A DNA stretch of 64,000 nt from Taklimakanibacter deserti (GTDB taxonomy: Bacteria > Pseudomonadota > Alphaproteobacteria > Rhizobiales > Aestuariivirgaceae): NCBI GenBank assembly GCA_003574785.1, contig QORU01000011.1, positions 186,001 to 250,000 on the forward strand, in the 5' to 3' direction. The translations under genes and the position numbers were made by a program. Each line of letters starts with the position of its first letter. Position 1 is the first letter of the stretch. Shown here in pieces: positions 17,862 through 26,893 of the stretch. The notes under the pieces were generated by a model that ran no database searches, was not told the origin of the DNA, and was given only the letters and a program-made list of their open reading frames with translations.

Positions 17862-18542
17862 TTAATCAGGCACGTGTGGTGACACGATGAATTCGACATG
17901 GGCCCGCTGTCGGGCCAGATAACGTTTGAAATCGAGTTCGGTCTCGCCAATGAGCTCAACGAAGAGGGAATGTTGAATCTTGTACAGGACACTCGCCATC
18001 ATCGTCGCATTGGCCGCCATCGACAGCTTGCCGGCCTTCTGAAGCGCCCGCACGACCGCTTCATAGCTCTCGATGAACTTGCCGTGGATGGCGGAAAAGC
18101 CAGTACCGTAGTCCGGCTCGTCCCGGGTAATGCTGGTTGCAATCGCATGCCGCCAGACTTTGTGGTTCAGATATTCCAGGGAATGATTTGTCGTTTTCGC
18201 AACGACCTCGTTCAGCGTCTCGATTGCATCCTGAAGCGGGCCGGCGGCAATCTTGAGCGCAAACCGGTGGATCTCTTCATCGCCGCGCTCGACGATAGCC
18301 AACAGCAATTGTCCCTTTGAGACATAATAGTTTCGAACCGTGGCCGCCGACACCTCTGCCCGATTGGCAATATCTTCGATCGTGACCTCTTGGTAGCCAA
18401 ACTCATTGAACAAACCCGCCGCAGCCGAGATGATTCTCTCACCGCGCTGGATTTTCTGCCTCTCACGCAATCCCATCGCTTGCCATTCGTCAGTGTGGTC
18501 GAGGCGCTGTGCGGCTCGGTCCGAGGTTCTTGAAGGACGCAT
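17862..18542 (-). CDS. TetR/AcrR-family transcriptional regulator
   Basis: 226 aa. N-terminal DNA-binding domain with IISAAAGLFNEFGYQEVTIE and IANRAEVSAATVRNYYVSKG; the remaining helical part is the ligand and dimer domain. Start at 18542 has an AGGA ribosome site about 8 nt upstream; an internal ATG at 18476 is less likely. Divergent from the polyamine-type ABC operon beginning at 18669; the 126-bp region between them carries an inverted repeat over the operon promoter. It is therefore the probable local repressor. Confidence 0.88.
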   Translation of the reverse strand: MRPSRTSDRAAQRLDHTDEWQAMGLRERQKIQRGERIISAAAGLFNEFGYQEVTIEDIANRAEVSAATVRNYYVSKGQLLLAIVERGDEEIHRFALKIAAGPLQDAIETLNEVVAKTTNHSLEYLNHKVWRHAIATSITRDEPDYGTGFSAIHGKFIESYEAVVRALQKAGKLSMAANATMMASVLYKIQHSLFVELIGETELDFKRYLARQRAHVEFIVSPHVPD

Positions 18543-18591
18543 AATCCGAATCCTGTAGCAGTGCTAATTTTTTGTGCGATGCTATGCTTGT

Positions 18592-18642
18592 TGTCAAAAA
18601 TAATTTTACGTCTTGACATATTTTTATATCTGACCATAAATT
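18592..18642 (+). promoter_or_regulatory. Promoter of the polyamine-type ABC operon with candidate TetR operator
   Basis: TTGACA at 18613-18618 is followed 17-18 bp later by ATAAAT/TAAATT at 18636-18642, a good sigma70-type promoter in an AT-rich stretch. TGTCAA (18592-18597) and TTGACA (18613-18618) form an inverted repeat that overlaps the -35 element and lies between the divergent tetR and the operon, the expected place for a TetR operator. Binding is inferred. Confidence 0.5.
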
Positions 18643-18668
18643 TTGGCTCACCGGGAGTTGGGGTGGGA

Positions 18669-19844
18669 ATGCCCATGGTGAAGCACGAACGCAGTGTGGT
18701 CGGTTCGATCGACGCGCCGTTCGATCCGCGGTTGAGGGCGGTGCCACAACCTTCAATTTTGGTCGCTGCCGGGCTCGCGAAGACTTATGCTGCCCATCTC
18801 GCACTGAAGCCTACCGTCCTTGAGGTGAGAGCGGGAGAGTTCCTGGCGCTTGTCGGACCTTCCGGCTCCGGGAAATCGACATTCCTCAAGATGCTTGGCG
18901 GTTTCGAGCGCCCCTCCGCCGGCCGTGTGCTGATTGACGGGATCGATGTCACCGACGTCGAGCCTGCCGGGCGGCCGACGAGCATGGTGTTCCAGCGTCT
19001 CGCGCTGTTCCCGCATATGACGGTCGGCGACAACATCGGCTTTCCCCTGAAGCTACGAAAAATACCGCCTCGCGAGCGTGCGGAGCGCGTGGCCGACATG
19101 ATGAAGCTCATGCAACTCAAGCCCGAGTATCTGAGGAAGTATCCTGCGCAGCTCTCGGGCGGCGAGCAACAAAGGGTCGCCCTGGCCCGATCGATGGTTT
19201 CCTCGCCCCGCATCCTCTTGCTTGATGAGCCGCTGAGCGCCCTCGACGCCAAGCTCCGAATGAACCTGCAGGCTGAGCTGCGCTCATTGCATCGCCGGCT
19301 CGGCGTGACGTTCATCCATGTCACGCATGATCTTGAAGAGGCCATGATCCTTGCCGACCGCATTTGCGTAATGCGCAACGGCGAGATCATCCAGATCGGA
19401 ACACCGGAAGAGATCTACCATCGTCCAAGAACCGCATTTGTGGCCGGCTTCATCGGCGAAACGAATCTCATACCGGTCGAGATCACGGAAGTCGGCGAAC
19501 AGGAAATCGGATACCGCAGCGCCTTCATCGAGCCCACGAGGTCGTCATTCGCATCTGGACAGGCCGGTGAAAAGATCGTCAGCGGACCGGCCCTGGTCAT
19601 GGTTCGGCCCGAGCATCTCAGGGCTGACGAGCACGCCTCCGGATCATGCACCATCGCAGCACGTGTCACGGAGATCTTCCGCAAGGGCTCGATCACCCAA
19701 TATCGGGCAGCGACGCGGCATGGCGACATCCCGCTCGTGGTCGAGGCCCAGGGCGTGCGCCGGCCCGGCATCACCATCGGCGCCGATGTCCGTCTCAGCT
19801 TCGCCGGGAACGATGCCTTTGTTCTCCAGGTCGACGACCGATGA
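18669..19844 (+). CDS. ABC transporter ATP-binding protein (PotA-like, spermidine/putrescine type)
   Basis: 391 aa. Walker A LVGPSGSGKSTFLKM, signature QLSGGEQQRVALARS, Walker B RILLLDEPLSALDAK, H-loop THDLEEAM, then a C-terminal TOBE-like domain. Start chosen at MPMVKHERS (18669); the open frame extends upstream through the promoter region, which cannot be coding. Its TGA overlaps the ATG of the permease gene (ATGA). It energises the transporter whose subunits follow; polyamine, amine or related small cationic solutes are the usual substrates of this class. Confidence 0.9.
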   Translation: MPMVKHERSVVGSIDAPFDPRLRAVPQPSILVAAGLAKTYAAHLALKPTVLEVRAGEFLALVGPSGSGKSTFLKMLGGFERPSAGRVLIDGIDVTDVEPAGRPTSMVFQRLALFPHMTVGDNIGFPLKLRKIPPRERAERVADMMKLMQLKPEYLRKYPAQLSGGEQQRVALARSMVSSPRILLLDEPLSALDAKLRMNLQAELRSLHRRLGVTFIHVTHDLEEAMILADRICVMRNGEIIQIGTPEEIYHRPRTAFVAGFIGETNLIPVEITEVGEQEIGYRSAFIEPTRSSFASGQAGEKIVSGPALVMVRPEHLRADEHASGSCTIAARVTEIFRKGSITQYRAATRHGDIPLVVEAQGVRRPGITIGADVRLSFAGNDAFVLQVDDR

Positions 19845-20719
19845 TGGAAGACTCATCAGCACGGAGTTGGCGCGATCGGGAATTGCTGACGGCAGCCCTT
19901 CCGTCGACAGTTATTCAGGTGCTGTTCTATGCCGCGCCGCTGCTCCTGATGCTGGTTCTGACGTTTCAGGCCAGCCGGCAGTTCCAGCTCTACTGGAGCT
20001 GGGACCTGTCGACATGGTCGCTCGCGCTGACGCGTCCCCATTACTGGTGGACGCTGGCACGCACCCTGTCGACGTCGTTGACCTGCGTCGCCCTGTGCCT
20101 CGTCATCGCGTTCCCCATGGCCTACTGCATGGTCACGCGGCTGCGCGCCTGGGATGCGCACATCAAGGTCCTCATCGTCTTCGCTTTTCTGACGGATCTT
20201 GTGCTCAAGACCTATGGCTGGGTCCTAGTGCTTGATCAGGAAGGGCTCGCCAACTGGCTCATAAGGCGGACCGGCCTTGTCGAGGCTGGCTTCGATCATG
20301 GTTTCATCTTCACGCCTTACGCGGCCCTCTTCGGCATGGTCGTCAATCTCCTGCCCTTCATGATCTTCACGCTCTATTTGTCCATCGAGGCTCTGGATCG
20401 CGACCTGCTGCTCGCTGCCTATGACGCGGGCGCCACGCGGCTTCGCGCTTTCTGGGAAGTGACCGTTCCCCTTTGCGTTCCCGGCATGGCAGCCGGCTCC
20501 GCCTTCGTTTTCATCCTCAGCATGGGCTCGCTGCTCGAGGAGCGCGTCCTTGGCGGCGGCAAGGCCCCCATGATGGGCTCGCTCATCCGGCAGACCTTCG
20601 AGACACGCGTCAACTGGCCGCTCGGCGCCACACTCACCACGATCCTCGTAAGCGCCACGCTGCTTACAATCGCCGTCGCGTGGCTGACCCTGGTCAAGAA
20701 CCGCAGGATGCCGCAATGA
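19841..20719 (+). CDS. ABC transporter permease (PotB-like)
   Basis: 292 aa integral membrane protein, about six membrane segments, with the inner-membrane component motif EALDRDLLLAAYDAGATRLRAF followed by VPLCVPGM (EAA loop). Start ATG lies in ATGA with the ATPase stop. Its own stop overlaps the next permease start the same way. Pairs with the next gene as the heterodimeric channel. Confidence 0.9.
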   Translation: MMEDSSARSWRDRELLTAALPSTVIQVLFYAAPLLLMLVLTFQASRQFQLYWSWDLSTWSLALTRPHYWWTLARTLSTSLTCVALCLVIAFPMAYCMVTRLRAWDAHIKVLIVFAFLTDLVLKTYGWVLVLDQEGLANWLIRRTGLVEAGFDHGFIFTPYAALFGMVVNLLPFMIFTLYLSIEALDRDLLLAAYDAGATRLRAFWEVTVPLCVPGMAAGSAFVFILSMGSLLEERVLGGGKAPMMGSLIRQTFETRVNWPLGATLTTILVSATLLTIAVAWLTLVKNRRMPQ

Positions 20720-21558
20720 CCCTACGCTTCATCGACAAGCGGATCGTGCCTGCCGTGCTCTACGGCTCCGTCGTCGCCGTATTGCTGCTGTTCTATGTGC
20801 CGATCATCACGCTGATCGGCTTTTCCTTCCGCTCCGGTCGGCATCTCGTGCTTCCCTTCGACGGCGTGACCACGGACTGGTATCTCAGTCTGTTTCACGA
20901 TGCCGCCTTCAAGGAGGCGGCCTGGAACTCGCTGGTCATCGCGACGCTTGTGATGGTCGTGTCTACCGTCTGCGGCACGCTGCTCGCCATCGGGCTCGTC
21001 CGCTTCAGCTTTCGCTTCCGCACGGCCCTGGCTTTCCTCAATCTTACTCCCCTCCTGTTCCCGCAATTGCTGCTCGGGATCGTGCTGCTCCTGTGGTTCG
21101 CCGTGCTGGGCAACTGGCTCCACTTCTCGCTGGGCCTCGTCACCACCATCGTCGGGCACATTGTCTATATCATTCCATTTGCGGCAATCGTCGTCGCGGT
21201 GCGCCTGGCCTCGCTCGACCCGCAGCTCGAGCATGCGGCCCGCGATTGCGGCGCGAGCACTTGGCAGGTCTACCGCCATGTGACGGTGCCACTTCTGTGG
21301 CCGGGAATCTTCTCGGCGGCGATCTTCTCCTTCCTCCTGTCATGGAGCAACTTTTACATCTCGTTCAATCTGAGCGGCACCACGCCGGTCTTGCCGACCT
21401 ATGTCTATGCAGGACTCGCCTTCAATTCGTCTCCTGCATATCCCGCGATCGCAACAGTGGTCCTTGTTCCAATGATCGCGCTGGTGATCCTTGCCGAAGT
21501 CCTGAGGCGCCGCTCGCCGTCACACCAGCAGCTCAGGACGGTGGAGACCTACGCATGA
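20716..21558 (+). CDS. ABC transporter permease (PotC-like)
   Basis: 280 aa, six predicted membrane segments, EAA loop LEHAARDCGASTWQVYRHV followed by TVPLLWPGI. Start overlaps the preceding permease stop (ATGA) and its stop overlaps the following deacetylase start (ATGA), so five genes here are read as one coupled message. Second half of the transport channel. Confidence 0.9.
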   Translation: MTLRFIDKRIVPAVLYGSVVAVLLLFYVPIITLIGFSFRSGRHLVLPFDGVTTDWYLSLFHDAAFKEAAWNSLVIATLVMVVSTVCGTLLAIGLVRFSFRFRTALAFLNLTPLLFPQLLLGIVLLLWFAVLGNWLHFSLGLVTTIVGHIVYIIPFAAIVVAVRLASLDPQLEHAARDCGASTWQVYRHVTVPLLWPGIFSAAIFSFLLSWSNFYISFNLSGTTPVLPTYVYAGLAFNSSPAYPAIATVVLVPMIALVILAEVLRRRSPSHQQLRTVETYA

Positions 21559-22508
21559 GCAAGAGCGTGCAGCGAAAAGGCCCGCGCAACAGGCGGAAGG
21601 CGGATAGAGCCATCGCAAATCCCATTGCCTGGCCCAACGGCGCCCACTGCGCCCTGGCCATCACATTCGATGTCGACACCGACAGCCTGATCCACATCGG
21701 CCATCGCGAGAAAGCCATCGACTATCTCGCTTCCATCTCGTGGCTCAAATACGACGAGGTGGCCGTGCCGCGCATTCTGGCACTGTTTCGCCGCTTCGGA
21801 TTGAAGCAGACATTCTTCTATCCGGCCTGGTGCATGGAGCGTTATCCGCATCTGGTCGATCTGATCCTGAAGGACGGACATGAGATCGCCGCGCATGGCT
21901 ACCTTCACGAGGCGGCCAATACCATGCCGCTCGAGCGCCAGATCTATTGGCTGGACCGCCAGATCGACGTCATTGCCCGGATGACGGGAAAGAGGCCGCG
22001 CGGCTGGCGCGGTCCGCTCTATTCGGCATCGCGCCACACGCCAACGCTCCTCGCCGAGCGCGGGTTTCTCTATGACTCCACCCTGATGGGGGACGACATC
22101 CCCTACTTTCTCGATACGCCGAAGGGCGAACTGACGATCCTTCCGACACATCACGCCATGGATGACTGGGCGCATTTTACGCACGCCCACGAATTCGATT
22201 ACGTGATGCCGATAAGATCGCCGTCCGAGGCCTTCGCCGTCTATGACGCGGAGCTCGACGCGGCCATGATCCATGGCGGGCTGGTCGTCACGGTCTGGCA
22301 TCCATTCGTCACCGGGCGCCTGTCGCGCTTCGACTTCCTTGCGGCCTGGCTGGAGCACGTCATCAAGACCGGAAAGGTATGGGTCGCTTCTCTCGAAGAA
22401 ATCGCGGTCCACGCCAAAGCTTCGGCTCAAGACGGAATCTGGACGCCACGCAGGCATCCTTATCCCTATTACGACCAACCCGTCGCGGAACTGGAACATG
22501 AACCGTGA
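21555..22508 (+). CDS. Polysaccharide-deacetylase (NodB-fold) family protein, PuuE-like
   Basis: 317 aa. NodB-fold markers: ALAITFDVDTDS (catalytic and metal Asp pair) and HEIAAHGYLHE (the two metal His). The overall layout (NPIAWPNGAHCALAITFDVD near the start, RGWRGPLYSASRHTP, a C-terminal VTVWHPFVTG) is that of cytoplasmic amidohydrolase-type members such as PuuE allantoinases and cyclic imide hydrolases rather than secreted chitin or peptidoglycan deacetylases; there is no signal peptide. Coupled to the permease gene by ATGA, so it likely hydrolyses an amide bond in the imported solute. Reaction not determined. Confidence 0.82.
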   Translation: MSKSVQRKGPRNRRKADRAIANPIAWPNGAHCALAITFDVDTDSLIHIGHREKAIDYLASISWLKYDEVAVPRILALFRRFGLKQTFFYPAWCMERYPHLVDLILKDGHEIAAHGYLHEAANTMPLERQIYWLDRQIDVIARMTGKRPRGWRGPLYSASRHTPTLLAERGFLYDSTLMGDDIPYFLDTPKGELTILPTHHAMDDWAHFTHAHEFDYVMPIRSPSEAFAVYDAELDAAMIHGGLVVTVWHPFVTGRLSRFDFLAAWLEHVIKTGKVWVASLEEIAVHAKASAQDGIWTPRRHPYPYYDQPVAELEHEP

Positions 22509-22541
22509 GGTCTGGACGTCGCAGGAACTGGAGCAGAAAGC

Positions 22542-22988
22542 ATGACGCGCTTTGCGAAAGGCCAGCATGAGTTCGTCGTCGTCGAGGCCATTGGCGCGAC
22601 GGCCGAGGCGGTGTGGGACCTGGTCGGCGGATTCAACAACCTGCCGGCCTTCGATCCGACCAGCAGGTGGAGCATCCTCGAGGCCGGCGGCAAGGATCGC
22701 CGGATCGGGGTAACCGGCGGCGGTGAGATCGTCGAGCGTCTGATTCACTTCGACGAAGCGGCTCGAACCTACAGCTACATCATCACCGAGCTTGTCGGAC
22801 TCAAATTCCCCTTCGAGAACTACTATTCGACAATTGTCGTGCGGGAGGGCGCCACCCCCCGAAGCTGCGTGGTCGACTGGCGCGGTTGGGCCGACGTCCG
22901 CCCGGACTGCACTCTGGATGACGTCGAAAGGGAACTCATCGGCATCTATCGCGGCATCGCCGACACGCTGAAACGCAAGTTCGGCTGA
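22542..22988 (+). CDS. SRPBCC (START/polyketide-cyclase-like) family protein
   Basis: 148 aa helix-grip protein: opening beta strand FVVVEAIGATAEAVWDLVGGFNN, central strands with RTYSYIITE, and a long C-terminal helix (LDDVERELIGIYRGIADTLKRK). The fold encloses a hydrophobic ligand pocket, and bacterial members include hydrolases and binding proteins. Located inside the ABC operon, 33 bp after the deacetylase gene, which points to the same substrate. No catalytic residues assigned. Confidence 0.78.
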   Translation: MTRFAKGQHEFVVVEAIGATAEAVWDLVGGFNNLPAFDPTSRWSILEAGGKDRRIGVTGGGEIVERLIHFDEAARTYSYIITELVGLKFPFENYYSTIVVREGATPRSCVVDWRGWADVRPDCTLDDVERELIGIYRGIADTLKRKFG

Positions 22989-23043
22989 CGGACAAGAACG
23001 AGGCCGGCTTGCCCGGCCCGACAACAAGGAGGAGGAAACGAGA

Positions 23044-24204
23044 ATGACAATCATGCACAGGACAAACGACACGACCTATCGGCTATCAAGCGTGCCATGG
23101 CGAGCCGGGCCGATCTCGCGGCGACATGCCCTGATGGGCGGCGCGGCACTCCTTGCCGGACTGGGCTTCTCCGGCAACGCCCGCGCGGCACGGACGCTCA
23201 ACTGGATCGGGTGGGACGGCTATCAGGGGGACGAGGTCATCGGCCCCTTCAAGAAAACACATGATCTGTCTGTCAAGTTCGAGTCGCTGACGGACTCGGG
23301 TGGGACGTTCACGAAATTGGCGGCTGGCGCCTATCGCGACTACGATCTCGTCGTCAACGATGTGCCGTGGATCCAACGCATGGGGGCGGCGGGGATCTGC
23401 GAATTCCTCGACCCAGGGGAGTTCAAGGAGACATTCGACAGCTTCTATCCGCAGTTCCAGCCTCCCTTCGCTCCATTGACGTGGGAAGGCAAGACCACCG
23501 GCCTGCCGACGCGCTGGGGCTGGGTCGGGGTGAACATCAACACAAAATTCTCCGACCCCGACGACTGGACGAGCTACGCGCCGGTATTCGATCCCAAGAA
23601 CAAGGACAAGATCGGCATCCTCGACTTCGGTGACTGGGCGACCTTCCAGGTCATCCTCTATGCCGGCATCAACCCGTTCAAGGAGATGGGCAGCGCAGAG
23701 CTGGCGGAGGTACGCAAGGTCTTCCGCGCCCTGTTCAAGAACACCAGGTTGATCACGGCCGATCTGGTGCAGGCGCAGCGCACCCTGCTCGACGGCTCGG
23801 CACTGATCTTCCTTGCCGGCGGCAACTACATCGCCTCGGGCCTGCGCAAGGCCGGCCACATGGAAATGATGAGCTTCGTGCCCGAGCCGATCAATGGCCT
23901 CCAGCAGGGCGTGATCTGGCTCGAGGCAGCAGCCGTGATGAAGGACGCGAGCGAGCCCGAACTCGCGAAAGGCCTGATCAAGCACCTTGTTTCCGAGGAA
24001 GCCGGCCGGGCTCTCGCCTGGACCGAATGGTCAGCTTGTCCGGTACCGAACAAGCACGTGGCGGAAACGCTTAGCGCGGAGCAGCGCAAGGTGATCCAGA
24101 CCGACGATATGTGGACCTACTACGAGCGCAGCCTGACCTATCAAGTGGCACCGAACATCGATGACATTCTGGCGATCTGGCAGGAAGAGCTCAGCGCCGG
24201 CTGA
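23044..24204 (+). CDS. ABC transporter substrate-binding protein (PotD-like), Tat exported
   Basis: 386 aa. The N-terminus carries a twin-arginine motif (SRRHALMGG) ahead of a hydrophobic stretch and AxA-like cleavage region, so Tat export is likely. The mature part matches SBP_bac family spermidine/putrescine-type proteins (LNWIGWDGYQGDEV, YDLVVNDVPWIQRM, GLPTRWGWVGVNIN). A very strong ribosome site (aaggaggagg) precedes the ATG, consistent with the high expression of binding proteins. It closes the transporter set encoded by 18669-21558. Confidence 0.9.
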   Translation: MTIMHRTNDTTYRLSSVPWRAGPISRRHALMGGAALLAGLGFSGNARAARTLNWIGWDGYQGDEVIGPFKKTHDLSVKFESLTDSGGTFTKLAAGAYRDYDLVVNDVPWIQRMGAAGICEFLDPGEFKETFDSFYPQFQPPFAPLTWEGKTTGLPTRWGWVGVNINTKFSDPDDWTSYAPVFDPKNKDKIGILDFGDWATFQVILYAGINPFKEMGSAELAEVRKVFRALFKNTRLITADLVQAQRTLLDGSALIFLAGGNYIASGLRKAGHMEMMSFVPEPINGLQQGVIWLEAAAVMKDASEPELAKGLIKHLVSEEAGRALAWTEWSACPVPNKHVAETLSAEQRKVIQTDDMWTYYERSLTYQVAPNIDDILAIWQEELSAG

Positions 24205-24260
24205 GATGTCGCCTGTACGGCTCGACACAGTATCCAAGCTTGATAACATTGGAGAGAAAG

Positions 24261-24872
24261 ATGAACGTACTTTCGAAAGTCCCGCGCGAACACATATGCC
24301 CTGCCGGCTACGGCCATGCCTTTTCGGTCGAGAAAGGGCAACTCTTCCGCCTCACAGATCTTGAAGGACAGCAGCCCATCGATTTCTGGGCCTTCAACAA
24401 GGAAGATCCCAACGAACATTTATCGGTTGCGCACACCCGTGTCGCGAATATGAGCATGGTCGTGCGGAAAGGTCAGTCGGCCTATACGAACAAGAGGCGA
24501 GCCATCGTCACGCTGATCGAAGACAATTCGCCGGGCCAGCACGACATGCTGCTGGCGGCGTGCGACAAGACCCGGTTCGAGACCCTCGGTCACAAGGGCT
24601 ACCACCGCAATTGCCAGGACAATTTGCACGAAGCCCTTGGTGCTGCGGGTGTCACCATTCCGTTCTCGCCACAACCGTGGAATCTCTTCACGCACTTCCC
24701 ATGGACGTCCGATATGCGCGTCGAAATGCTGTCCCCTGACACCAAGCCCGGGGACAATATCGTGTTCCGTGCCGAAATGGATGCCGTGATTGCAATATCA
24801 GCATGTCCGCAGGACATCGTGCGCATTTGCGGGGACAAGAATACGCCGGTCAAGGTCGAGGTTGCAATCTGA
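24261..24872 (+). CDS. DUF1989 (urea carboxylase-associated / carboxyguanidine deiminase family) protein
   Basis: 203 aa. Conserved markers: QQPIDFWAFN, GYHRNCQDNLHEAL (His/Cys/Asp/Asn cluster) and ISACPQDI (Cys-Pro-Gln-Asp). DUF1989 proteins include the two subunits of carboxyguanidine deiminase (CgdA/CgdB), which work with urea/guanidine carboxylase. No biotin carboxylase or second DUF1989 subunit is nearby, so here it is a stand-alone member in an amine-uptake operon. ATG at 24261 has a GGAGAG ribosome site. A deiminase or amidohydrolase role on the imported compound is an inference. Confidence 0.85.
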   Translation: MNVLSKVPREHICPAGYGHAFSVEKGQLFRLTDLEGQQPIDFWAFNKEDPNEHLSVAHTRVANMSMVVRKGQSAYTNKRRAIVTLIEDNSPGQHDMLLAACDKTRFETLGHKGYHRNCQDNLHEALGAAGVTIPFSPQPWNLFTHFPWTSDMRVEMLSPDTKPGDNIVFRAEMDAVIAISACPQDIVRICGDKNTPVKVEVAI

Positions 24873-24959
24873 CCGGTCTGTTGCGGCCTGTCGCGACAGC
24901 GTCCAAAACGCCATGTCGAGGCCGGCTTTGACGACGAAAGGCAATGCGGGGCGTTCCAG

Positions 24960-25514
24960 CTAAACCTCAGCTGCGAAATCGACGGCCGGCCCTACCCTGA
25001 AATCTTCGAAGCGCACCTTGAGGCCGGCGCGTGTCGGCGAGCAGGCCATGGGCCCGACCATGAGGGGGGCGCTTGCGGAAAAGGCGCCGAGCCGCAAAGT
25101 CTGGAATTTCCCGTCCTTCGCCCATTGCACGCAGACGGCTCCTGCTTTGCGGGTGAGGCGCAAATGAACATGCTCCTTCGGCGAAACTTCGGGGCCGATC
25201 GCCCAATCGGACACGTCCTGTGTGAGAACGGCGCTGAGCGTCGCGCGGCCATGGGCGAATTCGACGCCGGCCTTGAGCCAGTGCAATTCGCCTGACCGCA
25301 GCATGAGCCCCGCCTGGTCGTATAGCGCTTCATACTCCGCCCGGAAGACGACCTCGGCGGTGAAATCTCCCTCGACTTCCCGGTGGTAGAAGTGACCATT
25401 GTCGTGGCGAAAGCCATAGAAGGTCGTTTGCCAGAAATCCGTCTTGTCCTCGGTGACAAAAGAAAGATTTGCACCTTGCGCGTTCCATTCGCGCGGTTCG
25501 TTGAGCCATTTCAT
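24960..25514 (-). CDS. DUF1349 family protein
   Basis: 184 aa, concanavalin-like beta-sandwich family (WNAQGANLSFVTEDKTDFWQ, GDFTAEVVFRAEYEALYDQAGLMLR, LHWLKAGVEF). No signal peptide is visible, so it is probably cytoplasmic. The gene is 9 bp from the end of the haloacid dehalogenase gene on the same strand; its job is unknown. Confidence 0.8.
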   Translation of the reverse strand: MKWLNEPREWNAQGANLSFVTEDKTDFWQTTFYGFRHDNGHFYHREVEGDFTAEVVFRAEYEALYDQAGLMLRSGELHWLKAGVEFAHGRATLSAVLTQDVSDWAIGPEVSPKEHVHLRLTRKAGAVCVQWAKDGKFQTLRLGAFSASAPLMVGPMACSPTRAGLKVRFEDFRVGPAVDFAAEV

Positions 25515-25523
25515 CAGACTATC

Positions 25524-26201
25524 CTACAGAAGCGCCGGCAATTCGCTGAGCGATTTGACTTTCGCCGCGGGCTTGCCCGGGATTTTGTCGTCGGGCAGAC
25601 CGAAGCGGTCGATGCGGACCACCTGGAAGCCGAATTGCGCCGCCGCTTGCGCATCCCAGGTGTTGGACGAGACGAAACAAATGGAGGGCGCATCCGGGAG
25701 GACGAATTTCTGCATGGCGAGGCGGTAGACGCGCCGGCTCGGCTTGTAGATGCCGACATCCTCGACCGAGAGCACCTGGTCGATGAGCTTTTCGAGCCCG
25801 GCCGAGCGCACCGCCGCCTCCAGCATGGAGGGGCTGCCATTGGACAGGATGCCCAGGCGCATATTGCGCGATTTGAGTGTCTCGAGCGCCGCCTTAGCGT
25901 CGGGATAGGCGTCGAGCTTGAGATAGAGGACCATGAGCTCGTCCTTGAGCCCCGGATCCTCGATGCCATGGAAGGCGAGCGCGTAATCGAGCGCATCGCC
26001 GGTGACATGCCAGAAATCGGCATGCACCCCCATGAGGCTTCTGAGCCAGGAATATTCGAGCTGCTTCTGCCGCCACGTTTTCGACAGCGCATCGGCCTTC
26101 TCGCCGATCTCCTGGGCGAGCTTGGCCACCGGCGCATGCACGTCGAACAGCGTGCCATAGGCGTCGAAGACGCAGGCCCGGATGCCCTCGAGTTTCGCCA
26201 T
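25524..26201 (-). CDS. Haloacid dehalogenase, type II (HAD superfamily)
   Basis: 225 aa. HAD motif [13 protein letters not shown] (nucleophile Asp), motif II LSNGSP, and motif IV-like [17 protein letters not shown], as in L-2-haloacid dehalogenases, which turn L-2-haloacids into D-2-hydroxyacids. Head-to-head with the nitrile hydratase alpha gene (start 26261), and upstream of the DUF1349 gene on the same strand. An alternative HAD phosphatase activity cannot be ruled out. Confidence 0.85.
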   Translation of the reverse strand: MAKLEGIRACVFDAYGTLFDVHAPVAKLAQEIGEKADALSKTWRQKQLEYSWLRSLMGVHADFWHVTGDALDYALAFHGIEDPGLKDELMVLYLKLDAYPDAKAALETLKSRNMRLGILSNGSPSMLEAAVRSAGLEKLIDQVLSVEDVGIYKPSRRVYRLAMQKFVLPDAPSICFVSSNTWDAQAAAQFGFQVVRIDRFGLPDDKIPGKPAAKVKSLSELPALL

Positions 26202-26260
26202 GGAAAAGCTTCTCTCCCCAGTCCCGAGCGACTATGCTAGCGGCCTTGGAGAGAAACACA

Positions 26261-26893
26261 ATGCCGCACGACCACGACCATGATCACGACCATGACGGGG
26301 GATCGGCCCTGTCGCCCACCGCACTCAGAGTGAAGGCGCTCGAATCGCTTCTCGTCGAGAAGGGCTATGTCGACCCGGATGCACTCGATGTCATCGTCGA
26401 GACCTATGAGACGAAGATCGGCCCCCGCAACGGCGCAAGCGTCGTCGCCAAGGCCTGGACCGACCCTGAATACAAGGCCTGGCTCCTCAAGGATGCGACG
26501 GCCGCCATCGCCTCCCTGGGCTTCACCGGCCGCCAGGGCGAGCATATGGTGGCGGTCGAGAACACGCCCGACACGCATAACCTCATCGTCTGCACTTTGT
26601 GCTCCTGCTATCCCTGGTCGGTGCTGGGCCTGCCGCCCGTCTGGTACAAGGCGCCGCCCTATCGCTCGCGCGCCGTGATCGATCCTCGCAGCGTGCTCGC
26701 CGAATTCGGCCTCGACCTTCCGGCGGAGACGGCGATCAGGGTATGGGATTCGACCGCGGAGATCCGCTATCTCGTGCTCCCGATGCGGCCCGAGCGCACC
26801 GAAGGTTGGAGCGCAGAGAAGCTCGCGACCCTCGTCACCCGCGATTCCATGATCGGCACCGCTCTTGCCTCGGATCCTGGAGCCAGATCATGA
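26261..26893 (+). CDS. nthA: Nitrile hydratase alpha subunit, cobalt type
   Basis: 210 aa. The metal-claw motif [10 protein letters not shown] (Cys111, Cys114, Ser115, Cys116) has Thr as in cobalt enzymes; iron enzymes have Ser (CSLCSC). The enzyme hydrates nitriles to amides. The N-terminus is an His-Asp repeat ([14 protein letters not shown]), a likely metal-binding tail. Start at 26261 with a GGAGAG ribosome site. Beta (ATGA overlap) and accessory genes follow, but no amidase gene is next to the set. Confidence 0.92.
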   Translation: MPHDHDHDHDHDGGSALSPTALRVKALESLLVEKGYVDPDALDVIVETYETKIGPRNGASVVAKAWTDPEYKAWLLKDATAAIASLGFTGRQGEHMVAVENTPDTHNLIVCTLCSCYPWSVLGLPPVWYKAPPYRSRAVIDPRSVLAEFGLDLPAETAIRVWDSTAEIRYLVLPMRPERTEGWSAEKLATLVTRDSMIGTALASDPGARS

